Positions 1 to 9,939 of a stretch of DNA of 63,131 nucleotides are shown piece after piece; the first letter of the stretch is position 1, and each line of letters begins with the position of its first letter. The translations under genes and the position numbers were made by a program. The DNA is from Chromera velia (lineage: Eukaryota; Sar; Chromeraceae). The stretch spans positions 102,869-165,999 of the forward strand of contig JAHBMJ010003752.1 of NCBI GenBank assembly GCA_018398765.1, in the 5' to 3' direction. The notes beneath the pieces were generated by a model. The model saw only the letters and a program-made list of their open reading frames with translations. It was not told the origin of the DNA and searched no databases.

Positions 1-641
1 AAATTGATGGTGTCATAGGGTGACGTAGTTCAACGGTAGTTGATGTACACAAGTGCTGCTTGAAGAGTATTCGATTAGTTTAGCTACAATTTCGGTAGCG
101 CTCGATCGCATTGGGTTTTAGTGCCCCCTAATCCGCCCTCAGGGGCTCGCTTTCTATAGCTAGAGCTAGAGCTAGAGTGGTTTTAACGTTTTTTTGAGCT
201 AATGTAAGCTAATTAAGCCAATTTTAACCCAGAAAACGAAGGCTAGGTTACAAAGCTCAGGAACACTTACAAAGAGTTGAGGTGGCAGTGCGCGTATGTA
301 CGTCGTATATGAATCTCGGATTGAAAAATCTGATGTACGCGCAGATGTCTAGGAATCGTAAGTACTTCAATTTGATTAGTCAAAATTACAGCGTTAAATC
401 GTGTTAAATTGAACTAAGCTCGATCAATTTTAATTCAAAGATAAAATTTGAGCGATATGTTTGAGACTTTAAGACTTAAGTTTAAGTGCATGAGGGGCGG
501 CCCAAGGGCCTCTTTTTTTGTTTTTCTAACGTGATGATCCAAACAGACATTCTAAGTATAACTTTGAGTCTTTAACGCGTTCTCAAGCTACAGGCCTCTC
601 TTTGAGCTTGTTTTCAAAGCTTATTCCGGCTCTAGTACCGG
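1..641. other. AT-rich intergenic region, no gene seen
   Basis: No convincing coding frame is visible. The stretch is rich in short A/T runs and holds a small tandem of the hexamer ctagag near 160-178. Around 490-520 a short GC-rich imperfect hairpin is followed by a T run, but there is no reason to call it a terminator in a eukaryote. It probably contains the 3' flank of the minus-strand gene that ends at 642. Confidence 0.6.
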
Positions 642-1664
642 TTACACACATCGGTGTTCTCTGACCGCGTATGCTGCCCTCAACGCAATCAACTGCATGG
701 CAAAGATCCCCCCAAACAACCCCGCTAGACCCGCAAAGCGCGCAGAGTCGCTCCCCGGAGCTCCAAAGCCCAGCTGCGTGACCGACCAGTCAACCACACG
801 CATTACTGCGGGCACCAGACAGGCGTTGTAAAAGAGACCGTGCATGTTGCCAATGTGAGTTCGTAGCAGTGCCTCGGGACTATTCCAAAACGGAACTGGC
901 GGTCTGTCCCCTTCTTCCTCCCTCTCTTCTGATTCTGCTGCGTTTGTCATCTCCACACAGTCACGCTCACCTGCACCATTACCATCAAGGCCGTGGTGAT
1001 CTTCCCTCTCTCCACCATCCCCGTGCTGGAGAGAAACTTCCCCATTTCTCATTTCTGCTACAGATGGCTTGCCCACCTCTTCAAGAAGCTGCTCTTGATC
1101 TGCGCTGTGCGTGCGCACTTCGCTTATCAGACTGACTGCCGGAGCGCCCCCGCCCACGAGAGCACGGTATCTCCGAATCACGACCCACCCGAACAGAGTC
1201 GCGATCAGTTGAGCGGCACCCGCTACAGACAGACCAATTTTCATTTCGAGCGAAACTGAGGCAGCACGCTCCTCCCAAGCAGTCCAAAGTCCGGAGAGAG
1301 CCCCGACGATAGAGCAGGTCAGCCCGCAGCGCCCAACCCAGACGTGAGTGCACTTCCAGGCAGGACCGTGGGATGGTGTGTGGAACAAATTTTGGACACA
1401 GAACAGGCAGGTGAGAAAGGAAGTCACCAAATGCACTGTAAAGACCGGACCAACCGGCAACCTTCCAATGAGCTCAGGAAGGTCAAGAGGAAACTTGATC
1501 AGAAAGAACCAGGCAAAGAAAGAAGCGCCAAACAACCACCAAAGGTGAAAATTTCCATTTAGAACTTTTCGGTTTTCTTCTGTGCCAAGTTGCGGACCGA
1601 GAAGCTGCTCAGGTGCATCATCATCACTGTCAGCTCCTTCATAGGGCCGTCTACTCTCTGACAT
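642..1664 (-). CDS. Multi-pass membrane protein, function unknown
   Basis: A single-exon reading frame of 340 codons starts at an ATG at 1664. About six hydrophobic segments can be seen: four in the first ~170 residues, then a long acidic hydrophilic loop (about residues 175-260, rich in E, D and G), then two more near the C-terminus. Histidines stand at membrane-edge positions (TVHL; THVWVGR; RTHIGNMHG). The spacing H...H-x-W-x-GR recalls the small membrane families with an HxWxGR motif (DUF2306-like), but I cannot assign it to one. No signal peptide is obvious. Substrate and localisation are unknown. Integrity of the frame and clustered hydrophobicity argue that it is a real gene. Confidence 0.7.
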   Translation of the reverse strand: MSESRRPYEGADSDDDAPEQLLGPQLGTEENRKVLNGNFHLWWLFGASFFAWFFLIKFPLDLPELIGRLPVGPVFTVHLVTSFLTCLFCVQNLFHTPSHGPAWKCTHVWVGRCGLTCSIVGALSGLWTAWEERAASVSLEMKIGLSVAGAAQLIATLFGWVVIRRYRALVGGGAPAVSLISEVRTHSADQEQLLEEVGKPSVAEMRNGEVSLQHGDGGEREDHHGLDGNGAGERDCVEMTNAAESEEREEEGDRPPVPFWNSPEALLRTHIGNMHGLFYNACLVPAVMRVVDWSVTQLGFGAPGSDSARFAGLAGLFGGIFAMQLIALRAAYAVREHRCV

Positions 1665-2465
1665 GCTGGAGAGCTGACAAGAAGAAACTTCCAGGATCTT
1701 GAATGCAGCTGGGTACGCTTTTCGATAGCGGAGAGAGGCACAACTAAGAGTAGGATCAAATGATAGACGTGTTTTGCCGTCTCCCTTCGATTTAAGGACT
1801 CGCGCAACTGTTCCTGTGCATGCTGTATTGGTGGCACTCAGTCAGTGAAGGGTTCTCCCTGGCTTTCAGCCAATACAGAAATACACTAGATCTTGGGGAG
1901 TTCACTGTCGGCATCATCCGTCCAACCCGGCCGTCTATGGATGCTTTTGTGTATATATCAATGGTCGAAGCCGTCTCTGTCCATCATTGGTCAGACTGAA
2001 TTAAGGTCGCGGCGGCGCGGCCCCGATCGGCCCCGGAAAGTTATTAATTTAAATATGCATGCATGGAAATTAAGCGCGCGCGCGCGCGCGCCGGCCGTGC
2101 ATGTTGCCGCGGCGCCGCCGCGCATGCACATTCTTCCCACGCATATATACCAACCTTGCGAGGAATCGGAATCATTCCCCCCACAGCAGCAAAAGAAGCC
2201 GGAGACCCAGCAGCAGCCTCTAAGCAGGCAGTCAGCTGGCTAGTTTCTTCCATTGTGCACCATCGCAAGTATGAACGGCGTTTCCATAGCGAGTGTGTGG
2301 AAAAAGCGACAGAGGGGTTTAAACAGCCAAAAGCGCAGTGGGCAGAGAGAGTGTGGGGGGGGCTGACAATGTGGGTAAGCTTACAGCCCCAGTTCGAAAC
2401 TATTCGAAACCTGCAGGCATACAGCATAACGTTAAAAGGAAGGAGGCACAGGGACGTGGCTGAAT
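1665..2465. other. Intergenic region with GC burst upstream of the 0.6-1.7 kb gene
   Basis: No supported gene. The segment contains an abrupt GC-rich block at about 2075-2125 (alternating CG followed by GCCGCGGCGCCGCCGCG), flanked by AT-rich DNA. The open frames that cross it are products of the skewed composition and look unlike proteins. It is probably the 5' flank of the minus-strand gene starting at 1664. Confidence 0.5.
2029..2065. promoter_or_regulatory. Candidate upstream element: GGCCCCGGAAAG plus TGCATGCATG
   Basis: GGCCCCGGAAAG stands at 2029-2040 and TGCATGCATG at 2056-2065, about 365-400 bp upstream of the ATG at 1664. The same pair of motifs recurs upstream of other genes in the window (about 32.4-32.7, 53.97-54.02 and 59.01-59.04 kb). 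TGCATGCA is an established binding site of an ApiAP2 factor in Plasmodium. A regulatory role here is inferred from recurrence only. Confidence 0.35.
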
Positions 2466-2715
2466 ATGATTCCAAGGGAGAACGATAACGCCAATCTTTC
2501 CCTTTTGGAATTTCGTGACGCTATCGTTCTGCATCTCGGAGCTGAGTTGACGGACGCACCTGAAAGGTGTGATGACTGTGGGCAGGTCTGGAACACCCGA
2601 CATGCAGAGGTATGCAAAAGGGGGGGGCTAGTACACAGAAGGCATGATGAGGCAGTGTTGGTATTAAAAGTATTGCTAGAAGAGGCAGGGTTTCGCAGGG
2701 TTTTAGGTTACCCTC
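2466..2715 (+). pseudogene. Non-LTR retrotransposon 3' fragment, left part (interrupted)
   Basis: An open frame carries a zinc-finger-like block, C-D-D-C-G followed by RHAEVCKRGGLVHRRHDEA (about 2550-2650). This is characteristic of the region downstream of the reverse transcriptase in many protist non-LTR elements (C-x2-C-G...H-x-x-x-C-x-x-G-G-L-x-x-x-R-H). The frame runs on as LLEEAGFRRV and is cut at 2715 by the LTR retrotransposon. The continuation is found on the other side of that element, from about 9042. The upstream portion of the element (reverse transcriptase) is not in the window. Family assignment is by motif recall, not by search. Confidence 0.6.
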
Positions 2716-2983
2716 TGTAGGTTTGCTAAGAGATAACTAGGGAGGATTTCTAGAGCCATTCATAGGACGCACAAAAGAACTGATCGTTTGGTTCTTCTTC
2801 TAGACATTCTTATTTCTCCATGAGATATAACAAATCATAACACCGGTGTCAGTCTGTGAAAAGACGTATGCAGCAAAACCATGCAGACTGAGGCAGGCCG
2901 GCAGACTAAGCGCGTACGTCAAACATGCGGCGGCACGATAATCAGGCGATGACACGTTGGCGGCATCAGGCATCAGTACTACA
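2716..2983 (-). repeat. LTR (3' LTR of the minus-strand retrotransposon)
   Basis: A 268-bp sequence that begins TGTAG and ends CTACA, so its ends form a short inverted repeat. It matches the direct repeat at 8769-9036 over its full length; I count about 15 substitutions by eye (about 94 % identity) and no indel. The purine-rich stretch just inside it on the minus strand (about 2992-3003) is a weak candidate polypurine tract. Confidence 0.9.
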
Positions 2984-3707
2984 ATATGCCTGTCCCTCTC
3001 AGACGTGTGTCCTCACATGTAGTCAAACCTGAACGGACACACTTTTATCAAATGCAGCTGGACAAGACATTTGTTCACTGACGGTCAGACACATGAGACT
3101 ACAGTGAATCAATCGATCTCAATCGACCCGCAAACGATCCATCACATAAACATCTCTCAACATGTTGGCATGCTACGGCCAACAACATAAGCAGGCATCG
3201 GCTTGCATGGACTCTTTCATGCAGCCGATCATGGAAGAACACCCATTCAGACTGGATGCTCCACATTCAGTCACCAGACAAGTGATTCCGTACATTAAAC
3301 GGTGCAAGAAAAATAGATAGATGGAAGAAGAGAACAGAATACATGCATGCATGTACGAAAAGCATTGAAAAAAAAACCTAAACGTAGGAAAGAGGAAAGC
3401 AATAAAAAGCATACAAAAGAGAGAGAGGAAATAGGGAAAGATACAGAGAAAGATGCAGAGACGATGACAGAGAGAGAAGACGTCGTCACAAGATAGAGAG
3501 AAAAAAAAAAAAGTGCATCATTCATTCATTCATGCATTCATTCATCCATCCATTCATTCTCACTTCCCCTGTCCTTCCCGCGACCCCTCAGGAATAGAAC
3601 GAGAGTGAGAGAAAGTTATGCACAAACATTTATTCATATACATTCATTCCCTTTGATTCCTAGTCTCCCCACTTCTTTCCCCCTCTCCCTCCGAGAGGCC
3701 TTCCAGG

Positions 3708-4208
3708 CTACGCCAAGAACTCTCTGATTTTCAAACGAGCATTCAGAAGATTCTCTGATGGCTCCCACGTGGCATTCCTTTCTGAATCCCCTTTCCAGTG
3801 TACTTAATACTTCACACTACGACCGATCTTCCTCTTGTCGAGGACTGTCTCTACTTTATGCTCTGCTTCAGTCAAGTGTGGAAGGCGTACCGGCAGAGGA
3901 TTCTTTTCAGACTGTCCTTCTTGTAGCAAATATCTTTTTAATCAGACCACGTGAAGAACTGAATGTTTTCTGACCCCCTTAGGAAACACCAGTTTGGATG
4001 TGACCTTTCCGACCCGTCGGTCTACTTCAAATGGCCCGTACCACAGATATGCAAGTTTCTTTCGATCTCCCTCCGATGTTTTTACTCCGGCAAAGAAGTT
4101 TCTGTGGACCATAACCTAATCTCTAGGCTTGAATTCTTCTTCTCTTCTTCTCTGGTTGTAGTAATGTGCTGCTCTCTCCTTCGCTCTCTCCAATCGGTCT
4201 CTCACCTC
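3708..4208 (-). pseudogene. Retrotransposon integrase C-terminus and chromodomain, broken
   Basis: On the minus strand a frame with stops and shifts reads through an integrase C-terminal region (LWYGPFEV...SKLVFPKGVRKHSVLHVV) and then a chromodomain. The latter shows KVETVLDKRKIGRSVKY, VHWKG and, after a one-base shift, TWEPSENLLNARLKIREF with a stop at 3708-3710. The YxVxWKG...TWEP arrangement is the family signature. Chromodomains of such elements guide integration to modified histones. Frame damage shows it is a relic. Confidence 0.75.
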
Positions 4209-6626
4209 CTAAACGATGTCCACCCTCTCCTTCAAGTCTTGTGAAGCTTCAGGTGAGGATGGGTGGGGGCAGAGAAAACTGGTGAGAGTGAGTGGATCTC
4301 TTTGTTCAACGACATGGAAGGGAGTGAATCCAGTCGACTTATGGACGCTCGTGCGGACTGCAAAGGCAAGCATCTTCAAGTGCTGAGGCCAGTCCTTCTG
4401 ATGGTCTGCGACGAAGCACCGAAACATCTGCTTAAGCATCCGATCTCCATCTGTCCGTCTGTCTGAGGGTACTGAGCAGTTAACATCTTGAGCTTGGTTC
4501 TACATAGGTGGAACAGTGTTTGCCAAAAGTTTGAGACAAACCTGGAGTCGCGATCAGAGACAATTGATTGTGGCATGCCATGCTCACACACCACTTCATC
4601 GAAAAACTTCTGTGCTGTCTCTCGGGCTCCGGCTGTCTCTCTGGTGGGAACAAAGATCGCCCACTTGCTCAACCTGCATACCACATCCATGATCAAGTCA
4701 ACTACCTCTCTCTTAAACTGAACAGGTGGAAAACGACTGATGAAATCCATTAAGAAATCGTAAAAGGGAGACTCTGATACAGAGAGTAGTTGAAGAAGGC
4801 CTGCAGGCTTTTCGTTCGACGATTTGTTCCTTTGACACACATTGCAGTGAGCGACGTAGTGTATCACCCGCTTCCACATGTGTGGCCAAAAGAAGTCTGC
4901 AGCCAGTCGTCGGTAGGTCTTATCTACTCTAAGGTGCCCAGCCAAAGGAGAATCGTGACACTCCCAGATGACTTGCCTTTGCAGTGTCTTCGTCGGGATC
5001 GCCAGTCTCCTCTGGTCATAGTACAGAAGTCCCTCCTTCACCGAGAAATGACTCAAACGCAAATGCACGTGGGCAAGGGGGGTGCCTTGGATGAGAGCAT
5101 GAGTGAGGAAAGGAAGGAGCTCCTTGAAGAAAGAGTCTTGAGCGTACCCCTTCCTAACTTGATCCAGAAACTTTGCGTCTAGACAGACCTTTCGAGTGTT
5201 CTCCACCTGGGCAATTCGGTCTGTTTCCTTTTCATCAGACCTCTCCTCTCCTGTCTGCTTCTGCATTCTGGTTCGAGACGGTCGACGTGACAACGCGTCT
5301 GCCATAATGTTCTTGGAGCCAGGGATGTACTGAGGAACAATGCCTAATGCATTCAGGAAGATGGCCCATCTCTTCACTCTCTCGGGGCCTTCGATCAGAC
5401 CCCCTGAAGTGCCAAGCCACTTCAAGCTCTCGTGATTGGAATAGACCTTCGTGGTGTGATTCACATAAATGCGGAAGGTCTTCACCCCAAACACAACTGC
5501 CAGAAGCTCCTTCTCCCGAATCGGATACTTCTGCTCAGCTTGAACGAGCTTCCTGGAAGCAAGGGCTATAACTCTCAGTCCATTCATTCTTGGATCCCAC
5601 TGCATCAGAGCTGCTGCGATGCAGATCTCTTTCTCTGACGCATCAACATACAAGTCGAAAGGGCGGGTGGGATCTGGGATGAAGAGAAGAATCAATTCTG
5701 CAATCTTCTCTTTCAACTCCTTGAACGCTGCTTCACAGACCTCTGACCAAACGAACTTGACCTTCGCCTGGAGAAGAGAAGTGAGCGGGGCTGTGACGTG
5801 ACTGTACTTATAGATGAATCTCCGAAACCAGTTCCACAGTCCCAAGAAGACATGAAGCTCATGTTTGTTCTTAGGCTTCGGCCAAGTCTGAATGAGCTCT
5901 TCCTTCTTTGGCTCCGCTCTCACTCCTACATCCGAGATCTCCAGCCCGATGTACACGACCTTCGGGACAAAGAATTTGCACTTGGAGATCTTCACATAAT
6001 ACTCGTCTTTTCTCAGGCATCCAAGGACTCTTCGCAAATCCTCTTCGTGTTGGTCGACCGTCGGGGAGTACACAAGGACATCATCGATCCAAGCAAATGC
6101 GCAGTTATCCAGAACTTCGCGAAGGGCTGGTTGGCGGTGGGTTACACATCCCAAAAGGCATCACCAGCTACTCATAGTTGCCGTACTGGATGCACATCAC
6201 TATCTTCGGTTCGTCACCCAGTTGAATACGAAGCTGATAGAAAAACTACCACATATCGAGGACCGAAAAAATCTTTGCTCCGTGGAGACGGTCCAACAAT
6301 TCTTCTGGTCTGGGCATCGCGTACTTATCCTTGATTGTGATCTTGTTCATGGCGCGGTAGTCGATGCACGTCTGTAAACTCCCATCTTTCTTCGCCACAA
6401 AGAAGGCTGGTGCCACAAATGGAGAGACAGAGGGACGGATGAATCCTTTTGCCAACAGATCATCCAGTTGTCTCCTCATCTCATCAAGCTCTCCAAAAGA
6501 AAGTCGGTATGGCGGCCGAGCGGGAGGGGGGTGTCCAGGCTCCAGATCAATCGCAAACTCGACTGACTGTCTTGGGGGTAGCTTGGGAATCTTGTCGTAA
6601 AAGATGTTCCGATACTCTCCCACCAC
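4209..6626 (-). pseudogene. Retrotransposon reverse transcriptase, RNase H and integrase, frameshifted
   Basis: Three minus-strand frames cover one pol region: 6626-6246 (RT N-terminal half, with FVAKKDGSLQTCIDYRAMNK and FSVLD), 6154-4376 and 4439-4209. The large middle frame has the RT active-site loop as AWIDDVLVYS (the usual YIDD is WIDD here), RNase H motifs (DLYVDASE, REKELLAV, SNHESLKW, ADALSRRP), the HHCC zinc domain of integrase (HDSPLAGHLRVDKTY...CNVCQRNK) and two acidic catalytic positions (LMDFIS, VSDRDSRF). The third acidic residue lies at QTDGQME, next to a frameshift. A break between 6246 and 6154 removes or shifts part of the RT palm. Confidence 0.88.
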
Positions 6627-6872
6627 CCATCAAGCTGCAGGGTAGAGGGAGGGATCACTCATGACTTTTGACTACCGGGTCCCCCTATGGAGCGTTTCAT
6701 CCTTCTCCCTCTCTGCTTTCTCTTCTGTTGTCTCTCCTTCTAGCATTTCCTTCTCTGTCTCTTTTCTGATCGCCGCTGCTATTTTCATTTCACCTGGGGG
6801 TTCTACCTCCAGGGTCATCCGCATAGAGGCCAGCACAGGCTCCACCATTTCCAACCTACAAAGATACACCTC

Positions 6873-7427
6873 TCATACACGGCCCTTTCTGACCTCTCTT
6901 TTGAACTTTCTGCTGGAAAGAGTACGGACAGATGTCTGTGTCTGTGACTTGATAGTGACTAACCTTCCATGAGCCCCTGAAATTGGAATCTCCACTTCTT
7001 CTTTGCCCCAATGCACATAAGGCTCATGTTCGATCAGCCACTTCATGCCCAGATAGACATCATAGTCGTTATCGAGGTCAGCCAGAGTGAACTTCATTCT
7101 CTGGTGGTAGCCCTGAATGGAGAAGGCTAGAGGACTGGTGTACTCGCTGACCGTAGTCACCACCGTCTGCCCGTTTTCTCTCATAACGGCCCCCCTACAC
7201 TGACGCGAACTTTGCATCTTCCTGATGGGAAGACCTTTGTCGTAAGCGAATTGGACAGACAGAAATGTCTCCCCCGCCCCACAGTCTAAGAGCACTCTCA
7301 CTGGAATGCCCTCGACAGTGCCCTGGAAACGAATCATCTTCATCTTCCCTTCAGCACTGGCAGCGCCGATTATATTCGCTTGGTCGTACACGTAGGGGTC
7401 AGTGGGCTGCTTTCCCTCAATGTTCAT
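6873..7427 (-). pseudogene. Retrotransposon aspartic protease region
   Basis: A minus-strand frame of 184 codons contains VLLDCGAGETFLSVQ, the active-site loop of a retropepsin-like protease (D-C/S-G) followed by the hydrophobic strand. A later YDVYLGMKWLIEH is the conserved I-L-G-x-x-(F/W)-L block. It lies between gag and reverse transcriptase as expected. A separate shift joins it to the RT frame, so the polyprotein is not continuous. Confidence 0.8.
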
Positions 7428-7783
7428 GGAGAGCTCATTGTTAGGGAACCAGAATTCTTCCTCTCCTTCTCCAATAACCTGATTCCCCTCCTGCCCTGCA
7501 GTCTGAATACCAGGTGCACGGCTATTCCAAATACGCCCTCTCTGCCCCCCCTATGGGCGACCTCTCTGCGTGTTCGGTGGAGAGCTATCATGCGGTAAGC
7601 CTGTCTGTCCGACTGGTATCCACACCCATCGTCCTTCTCCACCGCCGGCGCCAATAGGTGGACCTCCCTGACCACTATACACGGGTCTCTGCAGTCCCGA
7701 AGGACCCTATGGCCTTCTTCCATACGGCTGCTGCAGTCTGGGAACATTTGACCCAAACCCCCTCTGCAAAGACAACAAGGATG

Positions 7784-8699
7784 AACAATCTTTCTTCTTA
7801 TGTCCCTTCTGCTTACAGAGGAAACACCGTCCTTGTTGTATCAGTTCAGCTCTCTTTTTTGAAGAAAGAGAGCACATGGCGTCCAGCTACATGGGAACAG
7901 GTCCGTCAGAGTTGGACCCACCCTGGTGCTTTCCATTCGGTCTGTTGCCCCCAGTCTGAGCATGCCTCTTTCGGTTCCCACCTCTTCCTTCCAAAGTCTC
8001 CACTGCGATACAAGCCGCCTCCACTGCCTCCTCAAGAGTGGAAGGAGCTTTTTTATTCACCTCGAGGCAAATCACATCGGGGATGGCCTTCTTGAAGATG
8101 TGGATGAGATCAGCAGGGGTCGATGTGTCTTTGATTTCTTCCACTAGATCCAGGAAGGCGTCCCCAAAGCTCTCCATACCCTGTGCTTTCGAGTACTGGA
8201 GCTCCTCCAGTGCATCCCTGCGATGATCCTGCTCAAGCGAGTCAATGTACCTCTTTTTTAGTGCCTCTGCGAAGTCTTGGAAGGAACGGAAGGGAGTTGC
8301 GCTTTTCTGCTTCCGGTGGACCTACTTCTTCAGAGTCTTTGACAGATAGCTCTTCGAAATAAAGAGCCATCGACTCTCTGACACTCCCGTGTCCTGGCAA
8401 TACTCTTTCATGCCTTTGAGCCAGTCAGAGACCTCGTGCCGATCTCCTGCAAAGACGGAGGGCTCCTTCACCTTACAGGCTCGAGGCAGTTCTCTGTTGA
8501 GCAACAGAAGATGTTCACCGGCAGGCGTCTCCATTCCAGCGGCCATGGTCGGAGGCACTACTTGCGTCCGTGGCTCCCGAACTTCATCTGCCAGCCTCTG
8601 CATCACAGAGCGTTGCAAGAAAAGTTCCTGGCACAGCTCCTGGAACTGCGCGTTGCACTCGGACTGAGTAACAAACTGACTGAATGTCCCTTCAGTCAT
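7784..8699 (-). pseudogene. Retrotransposon gag, with CCHC zinc knuckle, broken
   Basis: The gag region starts at an ATG at 8699, 70 bp inside the right LTR. Frames 8699-8322 and 8177-7887 carry gag-like helical sequence (CKVKEPSVFAGDRHEVSDWLK is typical of Ty3/gypsy capsid). A nucleocapsid knuckle C-F-L-C-K-Q-K-G-H-K-K-K-D-C is encoded at 7826-7784. At least two frame changes interrupt it. Confidence 0.75.
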
Positions 8700-8743
8700 T
8701 TAGTACAACCATAACATAAATAGAGATAATTAATTATAGCTTC

Positions 8744-8768
8744 TGGTCGAACGAGGCTTCTGCTACCC
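8744..8768 (-). other. Primer-binding site of the retrotransposon
   Basis: Immediately inside the right LTR the minus strand reads GGGTAGCAGAAGCCTCG and continues to TTCGACC. Apart from the first base it matches the TGGTAGCAGAG type of binding site, complementary to the 3' end of initiator tRNA-Met. The further part resembles a tRNA T-arm complement, so the pairing could extend beyond the usual 12-18 bases. The tRNA identity is inferred. Confidence 0.55.
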
Positions 8769-9036
8769 TGTAGGTTTGCTAAGAGATAACTAGGGAGGAT
8801 TTCTAGAGCCATTCATAGGACGCACAAAAGAACTGATCGTTCGGTTCTTCTTCTAGACATTGTTGTTTCTCCATCAGACACAACAAATCATAACACCGGT
8901 GTCAGTCTGTGAAAAGACGCATGCAGCAAAACCATGCAGACTGAGGCAGGCTAGCAAACTAAGCGCGTGCGTCAAACACGCGGCGGCGCGATAATCAGGC
9001 GATGACACGTTAGCGGCATCAGGCATCAGTACTATA
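8769..9036 (-). repeat. LTR (5' LTR of the minus-strand retrotransposon)
   Basis: Same 268-bp repeat as at 2716-2983, starting TGTAG and ending CTATA (the terminal CTACA has one transition). About 15 differences from the left copy, mostly transitions, so the insertion is old enough for both copies to have drifted. Confidence 0.9.
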
Positions 9037-9041
9037 CTCTC

Positions 9042-9574
9042 GATGCAGTGATCCGAAGAAGGGGAGAGACCCTGGGGAGGAAAGGGTTGGAGAGGGATCT
9101 CAGGAATCCGATTTGTTTGCTGTTCAACTTTCAGCGTAACGGACTCCTCGATGTTCGGCTGGCTGATTGTAACCAGTAGAGCTACCTCAGGATGTATCAG
9201 GATAGCAGTGGCAGAGATTCTTGTAGCTACTTGCAGCGCATGAAAGGCAGAAGAATGGGTTGTACTGGGGAGCGTGTACGGAAGCTTGCACGGATTTTGC
9301 ACCGTTTGTGGCTTCTACTGATGGGGTACTCGGTCCTGCGGTAATGGCCGTATTGAGAGTGGCAGTCTATGAAATCTTTCAGAAAACAAGGATGTCAGCA
9401 ATAAGAGTGGGTAGTGCAGTGAAGGCTCGCATGCAAAGAGCGATCCTGCGAGCATCCGTCTACTGCATGCAGGGGGAGCGGCGACCTTGCAGACAGGCAG
9501 TGGAGGGGTGTTTCAGTTCAGCAGGATCGATTGCAGCAATGCAGGCCCCTAGAGACGATGGTGACTGGGCTTAG
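9042..9574 (+). pseudogene. Non-LTR retrotransposon 3' fragment, right part
   Basis: Continuation of the element broken at 2715. In the plus frames, with stops and shifts, one reads NGLLDVRLADCNQ (about 9150), HERQKNGLYWGA and then an open frame from about 9260 to 9574 with CTDFAPFVASTDGVLGPA and ILRASVYCMQGERR. This D-V-R-x-(x)-D, PFV-x-ST-DG-x-x-GP pattern is the C-terminal part of the same retroelement class. It confirms that the LTR element inserted into an existing element and was not a neighbour of it. Confidence 0.55.
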
Positions 9575-9939
9575 GCCCCTAGGCAGGCCTAGCATTTGCA
9601 TCTAACAAAAACGACCACAAAGTAAAATATATATAAAAAACAATTAAAAAAAAAAAAACCTTGCGCGTCCCTTGAATTAATTAGGGAGAGAATATGGAGA
9701 GAATGGTAGATTTGTCTGATCCTTCCTGACTGACACACAGTCGTAGAGGCACTAGCTGTGAGTCAACGTGAGTGAATAGCCCAAAGAGAAGGCACAGCCT
9801 TTGAGCCCCGTGAATCACCGCGCAGACGCCTCGGTCTACGTCTTGTCAGATTCCGTACCTAAGCTCGACGTGCAGCACCTGTCGACTTTCTTTGCTTGGT
9901 ACGCAATCCGCTCTTCGCACGAGTTTTCACTTATCAAAA
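9575..9939. other. 5' flank of the ISP-like gene
   Basis: No gene. The first 100 bases are A-rich. The remainder is the presumed promoter and 5' UTR of the gene that starts at 9940. A TGCATGCA occurs further upstream at about 9467, inside the retroelement remnant. Confidence 0.4.

Larger units (their letters stand above)
2716..9036 (-). mobile_element. Ty3/gypsy chromovirus-type LTR retrotransposon, degenerate
   Basis: A 6.3-kb element on the minus strand, bounded by two 268-bp LTRs. From 5' to 3' on that strand it has a primer-binding-site-like sequence next to the right LTR, gag with a CCHC knuckle, aspartic protease, reverse transcriptase, RNase H, integrase and a C-terminal chromodomain. 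The order protease-RT-RNaseH-integrase is the Ty3/gypsy order and the chromodomain marks the chromovirus branch. Several frameshifts and stops break the polyprotein, so the copy is unlikely to be active. The flanks read ccctc at 2711-2715 and ctctc at 9037-9041, a plausible 5-bp target duplication with one change. The element sits inside a non-LTR retrotransposon remnant. Confidence 0.92.

Noticed and set aside
2063-2488. 141-codon plus-strand frame across the GC burst
   Set aside because: Its first part is translated alternating CG and alanine/arginine runs, and the remainder lacks any recognisable feature.
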